64,000 bases of DNA, from NCBI GenBank assembly GCA_964491605.1, contig CAZBGY010000002.1:111053-175052 (forward strand). Reading direction: 5' to 3'. Under the pieces are notes generated by a model, which saw only the letters and a list, made by a program, of their open reading frames with translations, did not search any database and was not told the DNA's origin. The position numbers were made by a program, and so were the translations under genes. Shown here piece by piece: positions 25,504 through 35,242 of the stretch. How positions within the stretch are numbered: the stretch's first letter is position 1; the number at the start of each line of letters is the position of its first letter. The DNA is from DRYS01 sp964491605. Its GTDB lineage: Archaea > Thermoproteota > CALKCG01 > B24 > DRYS01.

Positions 25504-26886
25504 CTACCTCTCCCTCAACCTAGGGTTAACGACTTTATCTAAGGCTAAGCCTATGAACGCGAATGAGATGGCCGTAAGTATTATCAAAGCAGAGGGGAGC
25601 AGGATCCACCACCATAAACCATGTACTACTGCTCCTCCAGAATAGGCATCGCTTATGATCTTACCCCACGTAGGCATCATGGGATCGCCTAAACCCAGTA
25701 CACTTAAAGCGGCCTCTAGGAATACATAACCGGGTACGGATAACACTATATTAGCCATGGTGTAAGGCATTAATCTGGGTAGTATGTATAGAAATAGGAT
25801 GCGTCTACGACTAGCACCATAAGATATAGCTGCTTCGATATACTGCTCACTCATGATTTGGAAGGTCATACTCCTAGCGGTTTTCGTAGCTCCTCCGAAT
25901 AGGCTTAAACCTACTACTACCATTAGAAGCATCCATATATCTATCCTATATATGACAGATATAGTGATGAGTATAGGTAGGAACGGTATTATCATGTACA
26001 CATCCGTGATCCTCTGAATAACCTCATCGATCAACCCTCCATACCATGCGCTTAGCGAGCCTACAAAACTCTGTATGAAGTTAGTAGCTATGGCTGCGAG
26101 TAAACCGAAAGCTAAAGCTATAGGCGCACCCCAAACTAAACCTACGAAGAGATCGCGTCTCTTATCATCAGTGCCTGCTAAACCGTAAACCTTACCATAC
26201 ACTATCAGCTCAGCTTCGATATCCGCATACGGATCCGATGATACAGCTTCCACCCTAACCCTATATCTACCATTAACCGGTATGGATTCGCTATGGGCTA
26301 TACTATTATCCATGAATAGGATCACTTCAGGGTTTACTATAGATGGAACAGTTAGATTAAGCCGTTTCAACGAATCTCTGATATATTCCCGTACATCTAT
26401 TTGACGCGATATATAAACAGTATTCAAACCTTGCTTAAAGGATCCCTTCCATATAGTTATATCTACACCACTAGGTTGAATCCATCGTATAGTTACGAAA
26501 GCCCCCTCGGTATCCACGTATACTGAGAGACGTAATTCTGACGGAAAGTCCTTATAGGGATATAGGAATTCTGCCTCAAGTATAAAGTATTTCAAACCCG
26601 CAATCTCGAGATAATATGAGTATTTCCGAAAACTATCATTGGAGATTATTATAGTTTCAGGAAGCTTCCCGCCAAGAAATGTATTCACCCAACTCGGTAA
26701 TGCGAGTCTAGGATTATACTGCCAGAATGATGGGTTATTCCATTCCCTAGCTACATCGAACGGTACATATACTAGGGCTAGAGTAGATAGAACTGTTATA
26801 GCTATCAGAATCGATAATCCTATTATACCGGTCTTAGAGCGTAATACGGCATCTACTACATCCTGTAATCCTCCAGGTATACTCAT
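25504..26886 (-). CDS. Peptide-type ABC transporter permease, OppC-like, with large outer insertion
   Basis: 460 residues, longer than the usual 290-300. The first membrane helix (about 18-40) is followed by roughly 190 residues without long hydrophobic runs, which probably fold outside the membrane, and then by the permease domain with five helices. The EAA-type loop is EAAISYGASRRRILFLYILPRLMP. The last helix is near the C-terminus. It is encoded between the OppB-like permease and the two ATPases. The function of the outer domain is unknown; archaeal OppC proteins often have one. Confidence 0.88.
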   Translation of the reverse strand: MSIPGGLQDVVDAVLRSKTGIIGLSILIAITVLSTLALVYVPFDVAREWNNPSFWQYNPRLALPSWVNTFLGGKLPETIIISNDSFRKYSYYLEIAGLKYFILEAEFLYPYKDFPSELRLSVYVDTEGAFVTIRWIQPSGVDITIWKGSFKQGLNTVYISRQIDVREYIRDSLKRLNLTVPSIVNPEVILFMDNSIAHSESIPVNGRYRVRVEAVSSDPYADIEAELIVYGKVYGLAGTDDKRRDLFVGLVWGAPIALAFGLLAAIATNFIQSFVGSLSAWYGGLIDEVIQRITDVYMIIPFLPILITISVIYRIDIWMLLMVVVGLSLFGGATKTARSMTFQIMSEQYIEAAISYGASRRRILFLYILPRLMPYTMANIVLSVPGYVFLEAALSVLGLGDPMMPTWGKIISDAYSGGAVVHGLWWWILLPSALIILTAISFAFIGLALDKVVNPRLRER

Positions 26887-26889
26887 AAT

Positions 26890-27975
26890 CTACACTCTCC
26901 CAGACCTGATTCTCGGATCAAGTATACTATAGATTAAATCGAGTATGAGTACGGTAGCTACGAGTAGATAGGCGTATATAACCGTTAACCCTATGATAAC
27001 GGGCGCATCCAGTGAGTTTATCGCTTGATAGAATAGCGTACCTAGACCAGGCCAGTTGAATACAGTCTCTGTTATTATAGCTCCCTGCCATGAAGCTATG
27101 AGCGATAGTGATATAACAGTTATGATGGGGGGTAAACTAGGTCTTAATACATGTCTACGCATAACCATATTCTCAGGTAGCCCTTTAGCTTTAGCCGTAT
27201 TCACGAAATCCTCTTCGGCTATCTGAACTATGAGGTTTCTAGCTATATATGCCCAAGCACCGAAAAGGGAGAATATCCATGTGAAGAGAGGAAGAGCCAT
27301 ATGGTAGGCTACATCTAATACATAGCCTAAAGGATCTCTCGGTGGAGGTACGCTTACCATACCTCCGAACGGTGTTATCCCAAGGTAGTATGCGAACACC
27401 ATTATGAATAGTATACCGAAAAACCATGGAGGTATAACCTGGGTTACTATAGCGAAGACTGAGAATGCTCTATCGAAAAATCCACCTGGACGCTTAGCCA
27501 TATACAACCCCATAAGTAACCCTATAATCGAATAGAGTATAGTACCTGTAGTGAATAACAATACTGTTTGCGGCAGTCTCTCGATTATTATATCGCTTAC
27601 CGCTTTGGATCCGCTAGCACTTGTTATAAATAGAGCTCTACCGAGATTTAATGTTAAAGCATCCACCAAGTATCTGAGCGTACGCTCCAAGAAGGGTCTA
27701 TCGAGACCTTTAGCTTGTATAGCAGCTTGAAGCCTCTCATCTATGATCTTCCTTTGTTCCTCCTCGGTAAGCTGAGACCAACCTGGAGCTCTAGCTAGAT
27801 TACTTGCGATCTCGTATCTAAGCTGAGCTTTCAGTATATTGTCTATAAGGCCTCCAGCGTTAGCTATAATTATAGTTAAATACATAGCTACTATTAACGT
27901 AACGAGTAGCAGTGCCATACGTTTAGCGAGATGCTTTAACATCGCTAGCGGTATCTGCATACCGGCCTTAACCAA
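26890..27975 (-). CDS. Peptide-type ABC transporter permease, OppB-like
   Basis: 361 residues: N-terminal helix, a loop region with RPFLERTLRYLVDAL, and the binding-protein-dependent transport domain beginning near TVLLFTTGTILYSIIGLLMG. The EAA loop is VNTAKAKGLPENMVMRRHVLRPSLPP. The listed start is TTG 27975; ATG at 27960 (five codons on) is an alternative. It lies four bases before the OppC-like gene and about 110 bases after the binding protein gene. Confidence 0.9.
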   Translation of the reverse strand: MVKAGMQIPLAMLKHLAKRMALLLVTLIVAMYLTIIIANAGGLIDNILKAQLRYEIASNLARAPGWSQLTEEEQRKIIDERLQAAIQAKGLDRPFLERTLRYLVDALTLNLGRALFITSASGSKAVSDIIIERLPQTVLLFTTGTILYSIIGLLMGLYMAKRPGGFFDRAFSVFAIVTQVIPPWFFGILFIMVFAYYLGITPFGGMVSVPPPRDPLGYVLDVAYHMALPLFTWIFSLFGAWAYIARNLIVQIAEEDFVNTAKAKGLPENMVMRRHVLRPSLPPIITVISLSLIASWQGAIITETVFNWPGLGTLFYQAINSLDAPVIIGLTVIYAYLLVATVLILDLIYSILDPRIRSGRV

Positions 27976-28084
27976 AGCATAGCTAGCATGGTAACCTATA
28001 AACTTTTCCCTACCAATCCTATGGATGGCTGTAGCTAAGATTGGAAAAGAGGGAAAAATAAAAATCGTATAAGAGGGGGCTAAA

Positions 28085-30667
28085 CTACCTTCTACGTAAC
28101 GATAACGCTACTGCTACTACGGCTACCAAGATGGCTACTACCGATAGAGCCAGTACAGTGTTAACCGTACTCTGAATGCCTGATAGGGAAGCGGATATAC
28201 TGCTCACATCCCTAGATATAGCGTTCACACGGCTTTCTATAGTCGACGCTCTAGCTTCTAGATCAGCTCTAGTAGCTCTAACTAGGCGCTCGAAGTATGC
28301 GATCGGCGGTGTAACCGTAAATGTGTAGGAAGATACGGATGGGAGAGCAGCTTCCTCTCCGACAGCTATAAGCTGAAGCGAGTACGTTCCTAGAGCAAGC
28401 CTACCGGTTTCTACACTTGTAAGAGTTATATCGAAGGCGCCTCCGCCTTTAGGTTGAGCTACACCCGCAGCAACCAGGTTACCTAAGCTATCTAGTAGCA
28501 GGTATTTCACCGACGCTCTATCATACGGCTTACCCTCTACTTCGACCGCTAAATTGAACGTAGCTTCCAAGCCTGGAATTACATCTTCTGGAGCTTTAAC
28601 TACACGTACACTTGGAACTTTCATCGTAATCATTCCATCCCATCTATCAGCCTTGAATGGATACTCCCTAAAAGCTTCAAGTATCATCTGTAAAGCTGTA
28701 GGATCTGCTGAAGCGAACGTGTATGGACCGTTACTAACCCAGAAATGTCCTCGTTCCTCATAGAAGCTTTTTAGAGCACTCCATCTAGCTTTAGCATCAG
28801 CTGGCGATACTATACCTTCAAGTTCAGATGGTATAGAATTCTCTTCGACAAGCTTATCTAGTATATCTTTAAGTATGGGTATGGATGGACCCTTAGTTAA
28901 ATCTAGCTGATCTACACCCCATTCATCAGCCATATCGACCGACCATGCAAGCTTCTTCTCTAGAACAGCTTCGTTCATTAATACGAGTACTTCCCATGGT
29001 GTATCAACCCACACACTAGCCATACTAGCGATGTAACTACTATCTACATGCCAGTAATCCACATAGACCTCAACTGTATCATCGGCTATGAATTTTATAC
29101 CCCTGAAGTTTGTCGTGAATAATATTCTACCTGGAGATGCGGCGACCGGATCGTATAACGGAGACTCCTTCGACGTAACTTTGAACGTTTCAGCTATACC
29201 GTATAGTATATCAGCTTTCGTTATAGGCTGACCGTGATGCCATTTACCAAGGGTAAACTTATAGGTAACTTTACTCGTAGCTTTAACACCTTCACCGACA
29301 GGTACGAATTTTTCTGATGCTAGATCGTAAGTTAGAGTATCAGCTGGGACATCAAGCTTTCCATCAGGTCCTGCTGTCGTAACGGTGTATTCTGCCCTTA
29401 TAGGTATGTATATTCCTGTATGCGGATGCGGGAATACACCAGGATCTGCTACCAGGTAATATGCATATACATCGTAGAGCCATGAGAAGCCAGCTATCGG
29501 ATTGAAGCCTTCTATAAACATCAATCTATTACCTAGCTTAACATCCCCTCCAGTACCTGTAGCTAGCCTAAGGGTGCGTAGGAACCAGAAGCTCATACAT
29601 CCGCCATATAGATCGGTTACGAAACTTCCAAGCCTAGCATTCACAGGATATATTTGAAGCTGATCTATAACCCATACGTGGACTCCATCCTCTAAAGCTA
29701 ATTCGCAAATCCTTTTAACGAGCTCTAATCGCTCTTCCATGGACTTATACTCGGCATTATTAAGTTTATCTATAGCTTCTCTTAGCAATGGCGGCCCAGG
29801 ATATTCTTCGAAGAGCGGGGCGTTATCTGGTGAATACCAGAACCATGGATCGCTATCATCGTATGCAGATATAGCCGTGAAAGCCCATCCAGCCGTGTAT
29901 ATATGCCATTCACCACGTTTAGTAGGTGCGAAGGCACCCCAAAGTAGGAATGCATCCCTGGCAGGTTTATATAGTCTATTTACGGTGAATCCTAGCTTTT
30001 CAAGCTGTGAAGCTACGTAATCTCCTAGATCCTTCCTCTCATCTTCAGGTCTTATCAGGAAGTTTATGGTGATAGGCTTATCTTGGTAATACCATTTACC
30101 CTCCTTATATTCTGCACCTGCCTTAGAGAGAGCTTCGAATATCTGTACTTTAGCCTTCTCGAAGTTGTAACTGTATTTGGATTCGAGTATTTTAGCGAAA
30201 TCTACTATTCTCGAATAATCTGGTGATACTGCTCTGAACATGGTCCACCTCGGAACTCCTCTACCATGGTATATCTCGCTGACAATATAGTGGCGATCGA
30301 TAAGCCAGTTTAGAGCTTCTCTAACTTCCCTTATAGAGAATGGGTTGAAGCCTTCGGTGGTTTCCAATGGGTTTATGAGAAGCTGAATACCTCCTCCATA
30401 GGTACCTACTACGTTTACTGCTGGGGATTCCTCAGCTTTCTTAATATTCTCGGGGAGACGTAGGTAGTATAGCCATGCATCCATTTCCCCCTTCTCCATC
30501 ATCGGTACGACCGTAGATTCATCTGCATGCCTGAATATTATGATTTTATCAGGGAATGGACCGTACGGTACTTGCTCTGCTGAAACCGGTATCGTATATA
30601 CAAGGGCTATAGGCAGGATAAGGATCGCTATGTAGATTAATGTTAGAGAGATTTTCCTTAGATTCAT
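28085..30667 (-). CDS. Solute-binding protein of the peptide ABC transporter, membrane-anchored
   Basis: 860 residues of the family 5 (SBP_bac_5) type, first gene of the operon. A signal peptide (KISLTLIYIAILILPIALVY) precedes two binding-protein-like stretches, one with KADILYGIAETF and VEVYVDYWHV. Residues about 680-790 form a beta-rich, probably Ig-like domain. The tail has a heptad segment (LEARASTIESRVNAISRDVS) and a final hydrophobic helix before SLRRR, so it is tethered by a C-terminal stalk and not by a lipid. Such a layout is common in archaea. The ligand is not predictable. Confidence 0.87.
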   Translation of the reverse strand: MNLRKISLTLIYIAILILPIALVYTIPVSAEQVPYGPFPDKIIIFRHADESTVVPMMEKGEMDAWLYYLRLPENIKKAEESPAVNVVGTYGGGIQLLINPLETTEGFNPFSIREVREALNWLIDRHYIVSEIYHGRGVPRWTMFRAVSPDYSRIVDFAKILESKYSYNFEKAKVQIFEALSKAGAEYKEGKWYYQDKPITINFLIRPEDERKDLGDYVASQLEKLGFTVNRLYKPARDAFLLWGAFAPTKRGEWHIYTAGWAFTAISAYDDSDPWFWYSPDNAPLFEEYPGPPLLREAIDKLNNAEYKSMEERLELVKRICELALEDGVHVWVIDQLQIYPVNARLGSFVTDLYGGCMSFWFLRTLRLATGTGGDVKLGNRLMFIEGFNPIAGFSWLYDVYAYYLVADPGVFPHPHTGIYIPIRAEYTVTTAGPDGKLDVPADTLTYDLASEKFVPVGEGVKATSKVTYKFTLGKWHHGQPITKADILYGIAETFKVTSKESPLYDPVAASPGRILFTTNFRGIKFIADDTVEVYVDYWHVDSSYIASMASVWVDTPWEVLVLMNEAVLEKKLAWSVDMADEWGVDQLDLTKGPSIPILKDILDKLVEENSIPSELEGIVSPADAKARWSALKSFYEERGHFWVSNGPYTFASADPTALQMILEAFREYPFKADRWDGMITMKVPSVRVVKAPEDVIPGLEATFNLAVEVEGKPYDRASVKYLLLDSLGNLVAAGVAQPKGGGAFDITLTSVETGRLALGTYSLQLIAVGEEAALPSVSSYTFTVTPPIAYFERLVRATRADLEARASTIESRVNAISRDVSSISASLSGIQSTVNTVLALSVVAILVAVVAVALSLRRR

Positions 30668-30742
30668 GCCTGCCTAGAAGGTATGATGGATCTATCTAAA
30701 AAATCTTTCTATCGATAGATTCATGGAAGTAGGATCGGTAAG

Positions 30743-31411
30743 CTATCTTAGGAGGCGTTTGGATATATATCTACCCCTAGCCTTTATCTCTCTCATACGC
30801 CTCTCAACCTCACTATATTCTTCGCCTAGAATCCTCCTATACTCTTCGATGAAGGCCTTCATACAATACTCGTATATCTTATAGTGTACGCTTAATAATG
30901 CTCTCTCGAATAGTATGAGATCTACGGCTCTATCTTCAGCTCTAACCGTATACTGTGATAATCCGTAGTCTACAAGGAATATCCTACCATCACTCACCAG
31001 TATCATGTTGGATGTTGTAGGATCTCCATGCTGTATACCTGCTCTATGTAATTTAGCTATGGAGTAGCCTATCCTCCTTGAAAGCGTTACCGCTTCATCT
31101 ATAGGGATGGAGCCGATATACTCCTTAAGTCTAGATCCAGGTATATAGCTCATGACTAATAGAGCTTCAGATGGATCGATATAGTACACGGTAGGTGATG
31201 GGATACCGGCATTCTTAGCATCTCTTAGAATCCTAGCTTCCTGGATAGTCCTCCTACTCCTTATATAATCATCTATCTCTTTTATCCGGTAACCTTTAGG
31301 TTTACGATACTTGAATATAGCTCTCCTTCCATACCATAAACCTAAATAGACTTCAGCTTCAGCCCCCCTATATATGAGGCGTAAGTTTCCATCCTCTAAA
31401 ATAGATGCCAA
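30743..31411 (-). CDS. KEOPS complex kinase/ATPase Bud32
   Basis: 222 residues of the small Bud32 kinase fold. RGAEAEVYLG replaces the glycine loop, KYRKPKGYR supplies the lysine, and the catalytic stretch HRAGIQHGDPTTSNMIL is followed by FLVDYGLSQ (the DFG equivalent). In KEOPS it acts on Kae1 to make t6A in tRNAs that read ANN codons. The start overlaps the upstream methyltransferase gene by 16 bp. Kae1 and Sua5 genes lie within 4 kb, so the t6A genes cluster here. Confidence 0.93.
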   Translation of the reverse strand: MASILEDGNLRLIYRGAEAEVYLGLWYGRRAIFKYRKPKGYRIKEIDDYIRSRRTIQEARILRDAKNAGIPSPTVYYIDPSEALLVMSYIPGSRLKEYIGSIPIDEAVTLSRRIGYSIAKLHRAGIQHGDPTTSNMILVSDGRIFLVDYGLSQYTVRAEDRAVDLILFERALLSVHYKIYEYCMKAFIEEYRRILGEEYSEVERRMREIKARGRYISKRLLR

Positions 31412-31926
31412 CCCCTCTCTCTAGCTTTAAGCGATTGATCCTTATAGCTATCAGGTACTACGTATAGGTATATTACGTGGCCTTGGAATCTATCTATCTT
31501 CACAGGAGTCCATCCTGGTATAGTGAAATCGTGGCTTACTATACGGACTCCAGGTTTAAGCTCAGATTCGAATTTAGGTTTAAGCTTCTCATTACCGAGA
31601 GTCGTAAGATATAATGTTACTACAGTAGCTTCTGAAAGATCTGCTTTCATAGCGTCGCCATTATATACTTTAATCCTATTCTCTATACCTGGCATCACTG
31701 TTTTAAGCTCCTCTAGGGTTGAGAGGATCTTAAGGTATAGATCGCTCCTTATCTCGTATCCGATAGCTTTCCTAGCGTTAAACTCTGTAACCGCCGTCGT
31801 GAGTATACGTCCATCACCGCATCCTAGATCGTAGACTACATCTTTAGAGTTAACCTCAGCTAGGGAGAGCATACGTCGAACTACTTCTATAGGGGATGGA
31901 ACGAAGGGAGCTAAGCTATCCGCCAT
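31396..31926 (-). CDS. SAM-dependent methyltransferase-like protein
   Basis: 176 residues with motif I VVYDLGCGDGRILTTA, followed by AIGYEIRSDLYLK and VYNGDAMKADLSEATVVTLYLTT. This is the small archaeal family often described as a class I methyltransferase; the target is unknown. It overlaps the Bud32 gene by 16 bp on the same strand, so a link to tRNA or ribosome modification is plausible but not shown. Confidence 0.75.
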   Translation of the reverse strand: MADSLAPFVPSPIEVVRRMLSLAEVNSKDVVYDLGCGDGRILTTAVTEFNARKAIGYEIRSDLYLKILSTLEELKTVMPGIENRIKVYNGDAMKADLSEATVVTLYLTTLGNEKLKPKFESELKPGVRIVSHDFTIPGWTPVKIDRFQGHVIYLYVVPDSYKDQSLKARERGWHLF

Positions 31927-31996
31927 ACAAACACCAGAAAAGAAAAACTACGTTTATCTTCCCTTTAAACTTTAATATCGACTCACCTAGATAGCT

Positions 31997-32644
31997 ATGT
32001 GGCTGATGCCTAACGCTAGAGTATTGAGAGTATGGAATGATGTAGAGGGAGCAGTAGAATTAGCCGTATCTACACTCGAGCGTGGAGGATTAGTCGTATA
32101 TCCTACGGAGACATGCTATGGGCTTGCAGCGGATATAACCAACGTAGATGCCGTGATTAAAGTTTATAAGGCTAAGAGGAGGCCGATGGATAGATCCCTC
32201 ACAGCGATAGTATCCGATCTAGGTATGTGGATGGATTACGCATACCTCGATGCGAAGGCTTTGAAGCTTATAAGGAGGTTCAACCCGGGACCGTTAACTA
32301 TAGCTACATGGAAGAAGCCTACGGTTCCAGATATAGTTAACCCTAGAGCTTTCGCCGCTAGGATATCAAGCCATAAAGTAGCTACGATGATAGTGAAGAA
32401 GCTTGGGAGACCTATAACTGCTACGAGCGCGAACATCCATGGAGAAGCGAACCCGTATAGTGTAGATGATGTATCAAGACAGATGGGGGGTAGCGTAGAT
32501 CTAATACTCGATTGCGGGATACTCCCTCTTAGACCGGTATCAACTATAGTAGATCTCACATACAATCCACCTAGGATAGAGAGAGTATATCCTCATGGGT
32601 CCTTCAGGTTGGAGGAGATACTGGAAGTATTATCAAATTGCTAG
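31997..32644 (+). CDS. Threonylcarbamoyl-AMP synthase (Sua5/YrdC)
   Basis: Makes threonylcarbamoyl-AMP from threonine, bicarbonate and ATP for t6A. 215 residues with VVYPTETCYGLAADI, KAKRRPMDRSLTAIV, NPGPLTIATWKK, and ITATSANIHGEANPYS. The length fits the YrdC domain alone; the C-terminal Sua5 domain is absent. It is divergent from the methyltransferase-Bud32 pair, with about 70 bases between. ATG at 32006 is an alternative start. Confidence 0.92.
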   Translation: MWLMPNARVLRVWNDVEGAVELAVSTLERGGLVVYPTETCYGLAADITNVDAVIKVYKAKRRPMDRSLTAIVSDLGMWMDYAYLDAKALKLIRRFNPGPLTIATWKKPTVPDIVNPRAFAARISSHKVATMIVKKLGRPITATSANIHGEANPYSVDDVSRQMGGSVDLILDCGILPLRPVSTIVDLTYNPPRIERVYPHGSFRLEEILEVLSNC

Positions 32645-32940
32645 AATTTTGGAAGCTTACGTCTAACTATATAGGAGATAGTAGAGGCTAATAGCAATGC
32701 TAGTGTAAAGTTGTAAAGTTCGATACCCCCTGATGCTACGATAGCAAAGATTTGATTCTTGTTCAAAGCTCTCTGATCTTCCATAATGGTGCCTCTATTA
32801 AGCTGAGATGTGGATGGCTTTAGATCGGAGGAGCTTGCATCTTTAGAGGTGGGTATATTTATTATGGATAGGGGTAGGTATGCTACGGTTAAACCTAGTA
32901 TGGAAGCTATAAGGATGGACGCTATTATCTCGCCTCTCAA
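32641..32940 (-). CDS. Small two-helix membrane protein
   Basis: 99 residues that I do not recognise. A hydrophobic N-terminal helix (about 6-27) is followed by a polar Ser/Thr-rich stretch with one Asn-Arg-Gly, and a second helix (about 69-91) ends in IVRRKLPKF, which puts the C-terminus inside. It is convergent with the Sua5 gene and lies downstream of a membrane-bound winged-helix gene on the same strand, so it may be its partner. Confidence 0.5.
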   Translation of the reverse strand: MRGEIIASILIASILGLTVAYLPLSIINIPTSKDASSSDLKPSTSQLNRGTIMEDQRALNKNQIFAIVASGGIELYNFTLALLLASTISYIVRRKLPKF

Positions 32941-32996
32941 CTTGAGAGGATATTATAGATCTCCAGCCCGTTATAACTCTAACTATTTGAAATATC

Positions 32997-33425
32997 TTAG
33001 AAGGGTCTATACCTCCAAGCTCTCAGGGTTTCATACCAAAAGATAGCTGCAGCTATCATAGCGATTATAACCGTATAGATGTTTATGTTACTCCATAAGA
33101 GGATGACATAGGATATTAAGAAGCTTGTGAAGAATACAGCGTAGAATACTAGTCTCGGGATAAGCTTACCTCCGAATACTATGTAGGGTTTAAGTATCGA
33201 TAATTCCCCTCTCCTAGAAACTTTATACAATCCATCTTCATCCTCCTCCACTAAACCTAGCTTCATAAGCTTCTCGACATGATAATATGCTAAGCTAGGC
33301 GTAGAGAACCCTAAGCCCCTCTGTATATCCCTCATCCTTACAGGACCGTTAGAGAGTATATAGAGGTATACTCTAAGCGTAGTACCTCTAACCTCCTTCT
33401 CTAAATCGATCGAGGTGGGTGGCAA
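32997..33425 (-). CDS. Membrane-anchored winged-helix protein
   Basis: 142 residues. The N-terminal 75 form a winged-helix domain (VYLYILSNGPVRMRDIQR, FSTPSLAYYHVEKLMKLGLV) typical of archaeal ArsR/MarR-like regulators; two hydrophobic helices follow (about 90-112 and 115-132). One-component regulators tethered this way are common in archaea. Start TTG 33425. Probably transcribed away from the Kae1 gene, sharing its upstream region. The signal sensed is unknown. Confidence 0.7.
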   Translation of the reverse strand: MPPTSIDLEKEVRGTTLRVYLYILSNGPVRMRDIQRGLGFSTPSLAYYHVEKLMKLGLVEEDEDGLYKVSRRGELSILKPYIVFGGKLIPRLVFYAVFFTSFLISYVILLWSNINIYTVIIAMIAAAIFWYETLRAWRYRPF

Positions 33426-33678
33426 GATAGCTTCAAGAATAGAAGTTATATGGAAGGGAAATAAATTTGATGATCGACGGATTTTAGACGTAAAATACCT
33501 GGTTATACCTCCCCTCAGGTTTCCCGTAGCATTTCTCTATAATCTCGTTCACAATATGCGATTCCTACATAGCATATTATGGTTTTATACCTTGCTAGAT
33601 CCTACAGAGATGCGAGTGATGAGGTTAATCCTAAAGTTAGACCTCACGATGCTAAGTATAGTTGGAGGTAGCGATAGG

Positions 33679-34701
33679 GTGAAGGGAGACTATGAAGTAT
33701 GTTTAGGGATAGAAGGAACAGCCCATACGTTTGGTGTGGGTTTAGCCGATAGTGGCGGTAAGATACTAGCTAACGTTAGAAGCTCGTATAAACCTCCACC
33801 AGGTATGGGTATACATCCTAGGGATGCAGCTCAACATCATAGTATAGTTGCAGGTGAGACTATACGTAAAGCTTTAGATATAGCCGGATTGAAGCTTAAG
33901 GATGTAGATGTAGTAGCTTTCTCGCAGGGACCTGGTCTCGGTCCATGTCTAAGAGTAACGGCAACCGTTGCTAGAGCTCTCTCCCTTGCTATACGGAAAC
34001 CTCTAGTCGGTGTAAATCATCTTATAGCCCATATAGAGATAGGTAGGATTACTACAGGTGCTCAGGATCCACTTATACTATTAGTTACAGGTGGTAATAC
34101 ACAGCTCCTAGGCTATGAGGATGGAAGGTATAGGGTATTCGGTGAAACCTTAGATATAACGATAGCCAACTGCTTCGATGTATTCGCTAGGGAGGTTGGG
34201 TTGTACGATCCCTTAAACCCGTGGCTTGGACCGGTATTCGATGAGGTAGCCGATAGAGGATCTACGTACATACGTCTACCCTACACCGTTAAGGGTATGG
34301 ATCTACAGTTCTCAGGGCTTCTAACAGCAGCTCTCAAAGCTTATAGAAACGGGAAGTATAAGCTCGAAGATATAGCGTATAGTCTAAGAGAGACAGCTCT
34401 ATCGATGCTTATAGAGGTTACGGAGAGAGCTTTAGCTCACACTGGTAAATCTGAGGTACTCGTTATAGGAGGATTCGCGCGTAATAGGAGGATGCAGAAG
34501 ATGTTATCTGAGATGACCGAGGCTCATGAAGCTAAACTCTACGTAGTCCATGATGAATATGCAACCGATAACGGTGCTATGATAGCTTGGACCGGCCTCC
34601 TACACTACAAGGTAGGGGATACTATAAGTGTAGAGGAAAGCGTGGTTAAACCTAGATGGAGGATTGAAGATATCGAGGTTAAATGGATGGATAGATCCTA
34701 G
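33679..34701 (+). CDS. tRNA threonylcarbamoyltransferase Kae1
   Basis: The transferase subunit of KEOPS. The ORF is open from 33415, but the family N-terminus is CLGIEGTAHTFGVGLAD, so GTG 33679, nine bases after GGAGGT, is the right start and gives 340 residues. Metal ligands are in VNHLIAHIEIGR; VTGGNTQL, FSGLLTAAL and VIGGFARNRRMQ complete the ASKHA nucleotide site. There is no fused Bud32 domain; the separate kinase is encoded 2.3 kb away. The 88 extra upstream codons look non-coding. Confidence 0.94.
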   Translation: MKGDYEVCLGIEGTAHTFGVGLADSGGKILANVRSSYKPPPGMGIHPRDAAQHHSIVAGETIRKALDIAGLKLKDVDVVAFSQGPGLGPCLRVTATVARALSLAIRKPLVGVNHLIAHIEIGRITTGAQDPLILLVTGGNTQLLGYEDGRYRVFGETLDITIANCFDVFAREVGLYDPLNPWLGPVFDEVADRGSTYIRLPYTVKGMDLQFSGLLTAALKAYRNGKYKLEDIAYSLRETALSMLIEVTERALAHTGKSEVLVIGGFARNRRMQKMLSEMTEAHEAKLYVVHDEYATDNGAMIAWTGLLHYKVGDTISVEESVVKPRWRIEDIEVKWMDRS

Positions 34702-34702
34702 C

Positions 34703-35221
34703 CTATCTAGCTAACAATAACCCGAAGTATTTCGGAATCTCTTCACGAGATTTGAGAGGTTTTATGTTAAAGCCAGCTTTCCTAGCTGTAGCGTAGACAT
34801 CTATACCGCATGCTTCCATCGATGGTCTAGCTATCTCCGGATATCTGCAATCTTTAAGCGTACACTCATCGCATAATTCGCATGGACCTGCAGGCATAGC
34901 GAAGGCAGAATAGTATCCGGCTAGGAAAGCTTCTCTCTCCAGTTCAGCCATAATCCTATGCGTATCAGCTTCAGGTGGAAATTCGACTAGTATACAGTAT
35001 TCGTATGATCTAAGCACCCTCCTCATTTCCTCTGACGTCGGTGAGTATGGTGGACATGTAAGACTCTTACCGTAGCCGTCACATCCATACATACACTTAA
35101 GTCTAACCCAATCTGCTACGAAGACATCTTCTGATCTTAAAATCTTGGCATTCTTACCGCCTAGTTTTACGGCTAGAATACAGAGGTCTTCTAGGGATAG
35201 TGAATAGTATCCTCCGCTCAA
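34703..35221 (-). CDS. DUF2284 family cysteine-rich metal-binding protein
   Basis: 172 residues with two cysteine groups: CMYGCDGYGKSLTCPPYSP and GPCELCDECTLKDCRYPEIARPSMEACG. These are the DUF2284 pattern (predicted metal or iron-sulfur binding). The reaction is unknown. It lies 20 bases after a UroD-like gene on the same strand, and DUF2284 and UroD-like proteins often occur with corrinoid methyltransfer systems, so a methyl-transfer role is one possible reading. Confidence 0.78.
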   Translation of the reverse strand: MSGGYYSLSLEDLCILAVKLGGKNAKILRSEDVFVADWVRLKCMYGCDGYGKSLTCPPYSPTSEEMRRVLRSYEYCILVEFPPEADTHRIMAELEREAFLAGYYSAFAMPAGPCELCDECTLKDCRYPEIARPSMEACGIDVYATARKAGFNIKPLKSREEIPKYFGLLLAR

Positions 35222-35242
35222 TGGTAACCACCTAGATGAAGG

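Noticed and set aside
33415..33678. 88-codon N-terminal extension of the Kae1 frame
   Set aside because: It overlaps the divergent regulator gene, has no family match, and the proper start at 33679 has a good ribosome site.
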